Assembly: GCF_000002595.2 (NCBI RefSeq)
Contig: NC_057015.1
Span: 3,358,952-3,422,951, forward strand
Origin: Chlamydomonas reinhardtii
Lineage: Eukaryota; Chlorophyta; Chlorophyceae; Chlamydomonadales; Chlamydomonadaceae
Length of the DNA: 64,000 nucleotides
Reading direction: 5' to 3'
Shown: one piece after another, positions 34,201 through 44,171 of the stretch
How positions within the stretch are numbered: the first letter of the stretch is position 1
Layout of the letters: each line of letters opens with the position of its first letter
The notes under the pieces: model-generated
Told to the model about the DNA's origin: nothing
The model's input: only the letters and a program-made list of their open reading frames with translations
Database searches by the model: none
Translations under genes and position numbers: made by a program

Positions 34201-37200
34201 GGACGTGGGGCTGTGCCTAGAGGCCCTGAGTCGGGGGCTGGGCACCAAGAGCCGTGCCTTCCTATCGCATCGACCCACGGGCATGGGCGTGGCGGCGGGG
34301 CCGCAGCAGCACCAGCCGGGCGGGTTGCTGCCGGTTGCGCCCGAATCCCTGGCGGCGTTGGACTTGCCGCCCAGTGGCACATCCATGGGTGAGCCAGGGG
34401 CCAGCACGGAAGGGCGCTAGGTCGGCTGCTTTGCTCTCAGGATGGCACGGCAGGCAGAGGCAGGCAAGCATGGTCCCGGTGGTCATGTCTGGCTTCTGAA
34501 CAACCACATCATCCCATTCCACTCCTGGCCGCAGTGTTCTCGCGGCCGAGCCTGGGCGGCGTGGAGGGCCTGCCCGCGACTGCCAGCATGGCCCAGCTGC
34601 CGCCCGCGCCCGGCACCGCCACCGCCACGCCCGCCGCCTCCATGATGATGTCGTCCCGCGCCGGCAGCCAGGGCCTAGGTGAGCTGGCGGCCGCACATGT
34701 GCTCTGGGGCGTCCGCTTGTCTGCCCCCGCCCCACTGCTGCAGGGTTGTGTGCAGGGCACCGAGTGCACAGGGCGATACACGTGCGTACGGGGGTGCTGC
34801 TACGGAGCATGCACCGGGGGCGTGGCCCCCCTAGTCTCTCATCCGTGCTCCCGCGCTCACCCCCCTCTCAGAGGTGGCCCTGGCGTCGCCGGCGCTGGAC
34901 ACGCACGACTACATGCGGCTGGTGGGGCACACCGGGGCGGTGCTGGCGCTCACCGTGTGCCCCTACACCGCCCGCCTCTACACCTCCTCCGTGGACTGCA
35001 GCGTGCGGGTGGGTGCTGACGCGGGCGCTAGGGTTGGTGCCGACAGCCTGCACGAGTTGGCGTGTACTGCAATTACGTAGGCGCCCTGCCAGCTGACTGC
35101 CTGGTCCCTCCCCTGGTCCTCCCCTGGTCCTCCACTGCCCCTCCACTGCCCCTCCACTGCCCCTCCACTGCCCCTGGCGTCCAGGTGTGGAGCTTGCGCG
35201 ACAACAGCTGCCTACACACGCTGGTGGGGCAGCGCAAGCCCGTGACCGTCATGCGGCTGCGGGCGCACGGCCGGCTGCTGCTGGCGGCCAGCGGGCGCAA
35301 GATCCGCGTGTGGGACGCGGTGGGCTTCCGCTGCCTGCAGGTGCGGGGCCGTGTGTGGGGGGCGTGTGGTGGAGAGGGGTCGTCCATTCCAGTCCCAACT
35401 GAACCAAGGCCCAGAACCAGCAGAGACGTGTGTCAACGGTACGGCGTGCCGCACCTCTGATGGGTCTATGCTGTGGCGCCACACACAGGTGATCAAGATC
35501 AGCGACTCGTGCGGCACCATCCGCTGCATGGAGGTGCTGGGCGGCGCGCAGCACCACCACCGCCACCACAGCCACAGCCACCACAGCCACCAGCCCGGCG
35601 CTGCTGGTGCCAGCCAGCCCCAGCAGCCCCGGGCGCATGCGAACGCCACCAGCTCCCACGCAGCCGGGCCACCGCACCCGCAGCACCAGCGCGGCATGCA
35701 CCACCTCTACCCGCAGCTGGCCACCGCGCCTGCGCAGCAGCCCGCCGCCGGCCGTGTCGTCCGCGTCGACAGCCGGTCCACTGCCAGCAGCGACCCCGCC
35801 GCGGCCGGCGTGGTCCTCGCCGGCACCAGTCCGCCGGGCCTGCCGGCCGAGGCCACCGCCATGGCCGCCGCTGGTACGGCTGCGGCTGCGGCAGGCAGCG
35901 CCCGCAGCTCCATCACAGGCAGCGAGATGAGCGGGCCGCTAGGGCTGGCGATGGGCGGCGGCTACGGCAGCTTCTCGGGCGGCGACGGCTACATGTCGGC
36001 GGGCGAGGGCGGCAGCAGCAGCGTGAGCCTGGCTGAGGGCACCATGGGCAGCCTGCAGGACCTCGTGCTGGACGGCTTCGGCTCAGTCACACCCGCCGTC
36101 ATTGCGGGCAGCCTCAGCCTGCGCAACGAGGCACTGCTAGCGGGCATCGCCACCAGCGCCGGCCGCGCCGCCGGCGCCAGCAACGGCGCCCTGGGTGTTT
36201 CCGGGGGGCCTGGCGCCGCCGCCCCTGGCGGCGCGCGCGCCGCCGCCGCTGTCGCGGCGGCGGCGCTGATGGCGGCGGGCGGCGGCGCCGCCTCCGCGGC
36301 GGCGGCGGAGGGCTTGTCGCTGTTGTACGTGGGATGCCAGGACACCACCGTCAAGGTGTTCACGCTCAATGAGCCGCAGCTGTTGTCGGCTGCCGCCGCC
36401 GCCGCGGTGGAGGCGGTGAACGCCGCGGCCAACGCCGCCCGAGCCGCCGGCAGCGTCGCCGCCTCGCGCTCCGACTCGCTCAACAACGGTGGGCTGGCGT
36501 CGCCGCCGTCCAAGCCGCCGCCGCCGCCGCCGGCCACGACGACGCCCGTGTCGCCGTTCGCACCCGCGGCGCGCGGCACCGGCGGCCTGGCGCAGGCGCT
36601 GTCGCGCACGACCACGACCGGTGTGTCGGGGCCGCCGGCGGTGCTGCCGCCGCGGCTGATCGCGACTCCGGAGGAGGCGGAGCACGGCGTGAGCGACTTG
36701 GCGCCGCTGATGGTGACGGCGGCGGACGGCGGCGCGCACGTGGGCCCCGTCAACTGCCTGGCGGTGTGCGGCCGGTACCTGTGCTCGGGAGGAGGTGCGT
36801 GCACTGCGTCGCGGGTGGGGGCCGGCTATTGGGCGCGCGGGCGAATGGGTGGGATGCTATTCTTGTGCCGGGAGCGTGTCGGGCCCGCAAGCGAAGCGGC
36901 GGCACCGTCATCGACTTGTTGAGTGTGTTATATTCCGACCTCCATGCATTGCGCGCAGGTGACGCCACGGTGCGCGTGTGGGACGCCGCCACGCTCAAGC
37001 TGGTGGCGGTGCTGCGCGGCCACCGCGGCAGCGTGCTGTGCCTGCTGGGGCTGGGACCCAACCTGCTGCTCAGCGGCGCCCGCGACAACACCATCCGGTG
37101 AGAGTGACGCTGGGGCAAACCTGTATAGGCTCTCCTGCTCAGGGCAAAGTTCAGTACACCTCGCCTGCCGGTTGCGCGTCGTTGTACGTGGAAACACCGT

Positions 37201-40200
37201 TCCCGCGCCAACACGCTGCCTTGTTGCGCCAACGCCTCGTGACGCGCTGTCGCCCACAGCGTGTGGGACCTGGAGATGGACATGCTGTGCCGCCGCACCC
37301 TGACCGGCCACAAGGACGACGTCACAGGCCTGTCCGCCATCTCCCTGCACAAGCAGCGACCCGGCTCTCTCGCGCACGCGCACTCACATCCTCACGGCCA
37401 GCACCAAGCCCAGGGGCACACGCATGTGAACGGCGCCGTGGCTGGGACGCCGCCCGGCCGTGGCGGCGGCGTGCCGCCGGTGGCGGCGGCGGCGCCTAGC
37501 GGCACGCTCACTCCTGGCGGGCGCAGCGTGGCGCTGGCGTCCACCGTCATCGCGTCCTCCTCCGCAGACGGCACCGTGCGGCTCTGGTGAGTGCGCGCTA
37601 CAGGGACAGGGCGGAGGCCAGGGAGAGGACGGAGGCACGGTGGGTAGCACCAGTTGATGCTGTAAGGCTGCCTACTGGGAATGATTCATTGGTGCACACA
37701 TGCGCTGAATCTGACAGCTCCCGCGCACGGGCCGCCGCGTACGGGTGGCTGCGGCGGCATAGCGTGGGCACTCGGTCTGTGTGGTCACTCGGCGCGCCAC
37801 CTGTCACCGGCAGCCACCTGTGCGGGTCCCATGCATGCGCCTCGGATACAAACCTGCCCCTGCCCACGCAACAAGCCTACGCGTTGCGAGCCTAGCTACC
37901 GAGGAGGACTGGTGCCGCGATTTCGCAATCGAGGTGCATCTTAACGCTGCCGGGTAGTGTATTTCGATGACCGCACCCGCACCCGCACCCTGCCTCTTCA
38001 CAGGTCCACCGCCTGGGCCTGCCTGTGCATCCTGTCGCTGCCCTCCACCTCGCGGCCGGTGATGCCCGCCGCGCTGTGCGGCTGCCTCACGCCCGACATG
38101 GCCATGGCGGGCTACGGCGACGGCGAGGTGCGGCTGTGGCACATCGAGGACGTACACGGCGCCGTGCTGCAGCGCTGCTACAATGAGGTGGCGGCGGCGG
38201 CGGAGGCGCTGCAGGCCGCCGCCGGCGCCTGTGGCTGCCTGTCGCACGGGGCGGCGGAGGCTGGCACCGCCCGCGACCAGCAGCTGGTGGCGGCGCTGGC
38301 GCAGGTGCAGCAGTTTGGCGCGGCGGGCGCCGTCGCAGCGGCGGCGGCGCTGTCCAGCAGCAGTGGCGAGGTGCTGCGGCGGTGCTCGAACGCAGGCAGC
38401 GCCCCGAGCGGCAACGGCACGCCCGCAGGTTCGGTGGTGCAGGGCACGCTTGCATTGCTGGGCGGCGGCGGCGCCGCCGCCGACAGCTTGCCCGCTGTGC
38501 CCGTGTCCGAAGGCGACGTGCCGTCCTTGAGCGGCGCGCCGCCTGCCGTGCCAGACCCGACGGCGGCGGCGCCGCCAGCTGCCGCCTCGTCAGGCGCCGT
38601 CGCGTCCGCCGCCATCCCCAAGTCGTCTATGCTGACGTCGCCGTCGCTTGCGCATCTAGTGGGCGACCAGGCCTCCAACCGACCCGACAGCCGCGCCTCT
38701 GACGCCTCCGGTGCCTCAGGTCCCGTCACGGACCGCCCCTCGTCCGTGGACTTGATGCCGACGACGTCGACCGCGTTGGGCATGCAGCGCGTCTCGAGCA
38801 GCGGCTTGAGTGGCGGTGGCGCGGCGCCGTCGACAACGGCCTGCGCGATGGCGGCGAGCGTCATGGCGGGCCCCGGTACCGCCTTCGCGACGCCGCTGCC
38901 GCACGCCGGCGCCATGCCCACTTCCGCCGTTCCCATCCACATCCATGGGCGTCGCAGCCCCCTGTCTGGCGCCAGTGCTGCCAACCTCGGCGCAAACTTG
39001 TCTGAGGGGCCCGGCGCAAGTGCTGCCGCCGGCTGCGCCGCGGCTGCAACCGCGACCGCCGGGGCAGCTGCGCTGCCAGCCGTCGCCGCAGCGCCGCTTC
39101 CGGTGCCACCGCTGATGTCCTTGCCGGGCGCAGCCCCAGCTGCAGCTGCTGGCTCGGGCGCGGCTGGCGCCGCCGCTGCCACCGTGGCTGCGGAGGCTGC
39201 GGCCGCCGCGGCTGCGGCCAGCACTGCTGCGACGCTGCTGGGCACGGCCGCCAGCTACTTCACCTCCACCAGCGACCAGCAGCTGGAGGCGGCGCTGAGG
39301 GAGTTTGTGCGCATCAAGACGGTAAGCCGGATGATTGCATGAGACGGTCTGGCATGGATTTCGGTATGGCTTTCAGACAGTCCTTTCGGATTTTGGAGCT
39401 GATACCCCGAGGCCTTTGCGGCGTGCACAGCGCTCCTGCTTTCTGTCATTGCCTCCCCTGCTGCTCAAGGCTCAGGAGTCCTGGTCGCCGCCTTGCACCA
39501 GCCTTTCCTCACATCTGAATTTTCCACCTTGCCGCCGCCGCCTCCTCCCGCAGGTGAGCAGCTCGCCCAGGCTGCGCGACGACTGCCACAAGGGCGCCAA
39601 GTTCGTGGCCAAGATGCTTGAGGGGCTGGGCGCCGACGTCAAGGTGGTGCAGGTGTATGAGGACAAGAACCCCGTGGTTATCGGGCGACTGGGACACAAC
39701 CCCGACCGCCCCACCGTCACGTTCTATGGTGCGTGACCTTGAGGGGGAAACAGGTGCCATGGCGGGGGTAAATTTGATTCCCAATGCAACCAGCGACCGC
39801 GATGGGACCAGTGCAAGATGGCCCGGCGCGCGGGCGGCATGCGGCGTGCGGGATGGGTGACCGTTGTCACCTGGCCATTAAGGGCACTGCCACATGGACA
39901 CGGCACCAAGGGCTGACGGCATGTGTGCTGTGCCTGTGCCGTTACGCTGTTGCCCCACAGGCCACTACGATGTGCAACCCGCCGCGGAGCCTGACTGGGC
40001 CACCAACCCCTTCGAGCTCAACTCGGTGAACGAGTACCTCTACGGCCGCGGTGTGTCCGACAACAAGGTGGGGGGGGGCGGGTCGGTCAGCCCGGGGCGG
40101 CAGCGGCAGCGGTTGGCAAAGCCTGCTCCTTGTATGTGCATTCCAGCTCACTCTGCATTCACCCGGCGCGGCCTGCGTTTGGGCCGCACCCTGCATCACA

Positions 40201-42677
40201 TACACGCATACCGCGTTCTCTCCCGCAGTTTTCCCTGGGTGATCGTAACACACGCACTCGCTCTTCGCTCTCAGGGCCCCATCCTGGCCTTCATCTTCGC
40301 GGTGCGCGAGCTCATGAACGCCGCCGCCGAGGCGGGTGCGCCGGGCGGCACGTTGCTGCCGGTCAACGTGGCGTTCGTGTTCGAGGGCGAGGAGGAGAAC
40401 GGCAGCCGAGGCTTCGCGCAGGCCATTACGCAGAACCTGCGCTGGTTCGAGGGCACGCAGCTGATCATCATCTCCAACACCCTGTGGGTGGGCGAGAACG
40501 TGCCCTGCCTCACCTACGGCATGCGCGGCATGCTCAGCCTCACCGTGCAGGTGAGGGCGGCTGGTGGCGGAGCGGGCAGGCGGCTGATCGGACATGTCAG
40601 CACACGCAACAGTGTGGCTGCCGTGGTACTAACAAGCGGGAGGAATGCCCTACCTTGCCAATCAAGACCTTACTGTGAAATGATGTCAAGCCCGTAACGT
40701 TACACACATATGCAGATCACGGGTCCGGAGCGCGACCTGCACAGCGGCAACGACGGCGGCGTGTTCGCCGAGCCCATGGTGGACTTGTTGCGGGTCATGG
40801 CCACTCTGGTGGGCCCAGGAGGCAGGGTGCAGGTGAGCGGCGCGACGGGCGCGGGTGGCTAGGGCCTGGGGTCTGGGTCGGCCGCGCGTGCATGCACACG
40901 CGTTCCTTGCGTGTGCAGGGCGGCGCGCATGGCTGCATCGCATGCCTGTGCCGGTCGGGAGGTCAGCACACGCACGCGCCTGCATGTGACCCGAGCCCAG
41001 CGCTTAGCTGTGGTTGGGTTTCGCGATGGCCGGGTTTGACGAGTCTTAATTGAGCGCTGCCCCTGTGGCCGCCTGCCCGCAGGTCCCGGGCTTCTACGAG
41101 GAAGTGGAGCCGGACCTGATTGAGCTGGCCTGGACCTCGTTGGAGCACAGCGAGGAGTTCTCACTGGAGGGCTACAAGGTGGGTCGGCGCGGGGGCGGCG
41201 CGGGGCCGAGGGAGGCGTTTAAGTAGTCGAGCGCAAGCCTCATTTCGCCGAGCCCGAGAGGTGGAAGGGCTGGGCGCGCGCAGGACGTAACAGCGGAAGC
41301 AGGGCAGGTGCCAGTGACGTGGGAAGCGACACCATGCATATACGATACCCCGCGCTGGCGAGGCGCTGACGCCAAGCCCTCACTCCCCTCTCGCAGGCGG
41401 CTCTGGGCGTGCCCTCGCTCACGGCGCCGCCGCACAAGCGCGACCTGCTGGTGACGCGATGGTGCCTGCCCAGCCTGTCCGTGGTGGACATGCGGCCCGG
41501 CGCGGCGCACGCGGCGGAGCCCGCCACCACCTCCTACCGCTTCGGCCCCACCCGCTTCAGCGTCATCCCCAAGGCGGCGCAGGGCAAGGTGTCGGTGCGC
41601 TTCGTGCCCAACCAGGATGCTGACACGCTGGTGGAGAAGCTCAGGTGCAGCGGCGCGACGGGAGGGGGGTCGGAGGGTGGCAGCCTGCGTCCCAACACAT
41701 GGTGGCTGAGGCCCATGCTTTGTGCACGTGCAGACTCGTGTGCCTTATGACCCTGCGGTATGAATCCCCGTTTTTGCGCCCCTCCGCCTTTTGAGCCTCG
41801 CTCCTCCTCGTTGCAACCTGCACTCCCACACTCCCGCAGGCAGCACGTGCACAAGTCGTTTGAGGCGCTGGGCAGCAGCAACCGCATCGACCTGCACGTG
41901 GAGGCGCGTGGCAACTGGTGGGAGGTGCGGCGGCAGGGCAGCCCCTGGCTGGACATGGCGGAGAAGGCCATCGCCAAGGAGTGGGGCGTGCACCCGCTCT
42001 ACGTGCGAGAGGGTGAGTGGGGCTGTGGGACTGTGTATGTGCCCTGGGTGAACGCACCTGCAGGGAGGACCGACACCGTTCGTGCGGAATGCGCGCTGGG
42101 CCGGCCGCAGCCCGCATATCGGCATACGGCCTGCCCACGCCGGCACTTGAGCTGGGTCACGTCCCCACACCTCGCGCCCTATCCACACGCCCTCATCTGC
42201 ACCCCTCTCTGCTCCCTGCACCCCTCTGCGCTCTCCGTCCCCCGCCCAGGCGGCACCATGCCAGTGGCTTCCCACTTGGAGCGGCTGCTGTGCGCGCCCG
42301 CCATCATGATCCCCATGGGCCAGTCCTCAGACAACTGCCACCTGGCCAACGAGCGCATCCGCCGCACCAACCTGTTCAAGGGCAAGAACGTCATCCGTAG
42401 GCTGCTGGAGGAAATCGGGGCCATGGGCGGTGGGGCGGCGGCAGCGGCGGCAGCGGCGGCAGCGGGAGCGGCGGCGGTGGAAGCGGCGGCGGGAGCAAGA
42501 GTGGGCTCGCCGTGCGGAGGCGCGGCGACGGCGCCAGTGGGTGCTGGGGAGGCGGCGGTGGGCAGCCTGGGCGATGGGCCGGAGGCGTCGCTGGGGTCTT
42601 TGGCGGCGACGGCGGAGGTTGTGGACAACGGCGAGAGCTGGGGTGCACCCACAGCCTGCGCTGGGCTGGATGAGTGA
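31260..42677 (+). CDS. DUG3-DUG2 fusion: class II glutamine amidotransferase, WD40 propeller and M20 peptidase (glutathione degradation)
   Basis: Twenty-five exons keep phase from MCRLMAYVGQP at 31260 to TGA at 42677 and give 2183 residues. Exon starts include 31260, 31414, 31562, 31926, 32302, 32631, 32852, 33216, 33481, 33903, 34535, 34872, 35185, 35489, 36959, 37260, 38004, 39554, 39961, 40275, 40716, 41083, 41397, 41840 and 42250. Residues 1-340: class II amidotransferase with Cys2 as nucleophile, NLNGDGFGIGW and YMWMHNGVVGGF. Residues about 520-1280: seven WD40 blades such as GDATVRVWDA and ARDNTIRVWDL, with an Ala/Gly-rich insert at about 630-990. Residues about 1630-2110: M20 peptidase with GHYDVQP, VSDNKGP and FEGEEENGS. 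In yeast, Dug3 and Dug2 are separate proteins that together remove glutamate from glutathione. Intron 1 is GC-AG (AG/GCAAGT). Asn1806 replaces the usual metal-binding Asp of CNDP2-type enzymes. His2072 is kept. Confidence 0.9.
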
Positions 42678-43392
42678 TCGGGGCTGGTTGCGGTGAATGT
42701 GTTCAATGGTGCACTGAGTGCTAGGACTGCTGCATGTATAGTCTCGGACACAGTGTTCGCACTTCGCAGTGCTCACGAAGCTTGTATGCAAACGGTAATA
42801 AAAAGGGCAGGACGCGCCGCTTCATGGCGGCTAGGTGAACTGAACGGACCGCGCGCCTTAGTACCGTACGCAATCGCATTTTTGAGTGTGAGGCTCAATC
42901 AGGTTTAGTACGCTAGTGGCGTGGTGTAGAGTCGGGTTTAGGGCTGTCAGAGCGTGACGTTTGCAGCACGAGTGCCGGGGTCGATATGACGAGATGGGCA
43001 TAAACGCGGGCTCACTGGCTGCGAGATGGCAAATGATAGCGCGAATCGTGGAAGCAGGGGTGGGGCACGCGGGCAGGGCACGTGGCAGGGTTGCACGGAA
43101 AGGTGCATCTTGTGTGCATGGCTGCACGCAGCCCACCACCAGTCCGCATTTACTTGCTGAAAGCTGCCACACATACGGTAGTGGGTAGTGATGACGCCCA
43201 CCGGTAGCGTGCCGATGAACTCATGAACGACGCCGCAAGCACGGTGTCGCTGCGTGGACCATCACACCCAGAAGGAGGCTAGACGCGTGCCCCCCTGCGG
43301 CTTTTGAAGGGGCAAAACGACTGAACCGATGCGCATGATTTTCTGGTCGATACTCGTGCTGCGACTGCCACTGCCACTGCGATTGTACTGCG

Positions 43393-43515
43393 CCCATGCT
43401 GAAATGATGCAAAATGCAGGGGCTGATGGATCCAGTTTACACGAACTCGGAATTAACCCTGTCGCAAGTAAACACCCAAAATTATTCAGCAAAAGCTCGC
43501 GCATGTAGAACGCAG
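43393..43515 (+). repeat. Direct repeat copy A (123 bp)
   Basis: Starts cccatgctgaaatgatgc and ends catgtagaacgcag. It aligns without gaps to copy B at 43932-44054, with about nine mismatches (roughly 93 percent identity). Both copies lie on the same strand, 539 bases apart. Confidence 0.9.
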
Positions 43516-43931
43516 GCTTTCGGTACCTGCTTGCACCGGTACCAGACCCAGACCAGTCGGGGCCACAATAGGTGCAGACGCTACGCCCCCAATGGCAGAG
43601 ACGCAACCCTCTGCCAGTTGCAGTCCACAGCCGAAACAAATGCCCGGATCCATGCAAACTTATTGTCCTCAGTGGCCGAGAGGCGCAGTCAGTATGGCTG
43701 TATCTGGGGGGCGCATACTCAGTTCAGCCTGACCTGTGCACCCCGCAAACGTGCCGACTTTTGTAAACACCTGGGTGCGCATCAGCCGTTGGCTTGCCAA
43801 AGTTTCAGCAGCGAACTCCCCCTAGATGAAAAGTTACGGACCGCGTTCTCATGCTCATCCTAATGATCTAAGTTAGTTCTACATTATTATTATGTTAGAA
43901 GGATTCCATTCTAAGGCCAGGAACAACCCTA

Positions 43932-44054
43932 CCCATGCTGAAGTGATGCAAAATGCGGGGGCTGGTGGATCCAGTTTACACGAACTCGAAATCAACCCTG
44001 TCGCAAATAAACAACCAAAATTATTCAGCAAAAGATTGCGCATGTAGAACGCAG
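43932..44054 (+). repeat. Direct repeat copy B (123 bp)
   Basis: Same length and orientation as copy A. Read on the minus strand, both copies carry an open stretch around FYMR.LLLNNFGCL, but the amino acid changes between them give no clear sign of selection. It lies about 60-120 bases upstream of the DUF262-HNH start codons. Confidence 0.9.
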
Positions 44055-44171
44055 TTTCCGGCACGGGGTGACGACACCGCAGCAGCGGTTCACGCAAACC
44101 TGACGAGCATGCACCAACGCTGCCTTGCGCCACGACACCTTGGCTGTAACAACAATGTACATCAGCTAGGC

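Larger units (their letters stand above)
42678..44171. other. Gene-poor region with a dispersed direct repeat
   Basis: About 1.5 kb between the fusion gene and the DUF262-HNH gene. It contains a 123-base direct repeat and a plus-strand TGTAA at 43762-43766 that may end the fusion transcript, with another TGTAA near 44145. It is AT-richer than the exons. No supported coding exon. A degenerate mobile element is possible but no family is recognised. Confidence 0.55.

Noticed and set aside
38178-39245. Long minus-strand open frame opposite exon 17 of the fusion gene
   Set aside because: It is an Ala-rich mirror of a low-complexity coding exon, with no family features of its own.
43393-44054. Direct repeats as ends of a complete mobile element
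   Set aside because: The 416 bases between copies show no recognisable coding capacity, and no target-site duplication is obvious, so no family can be named.
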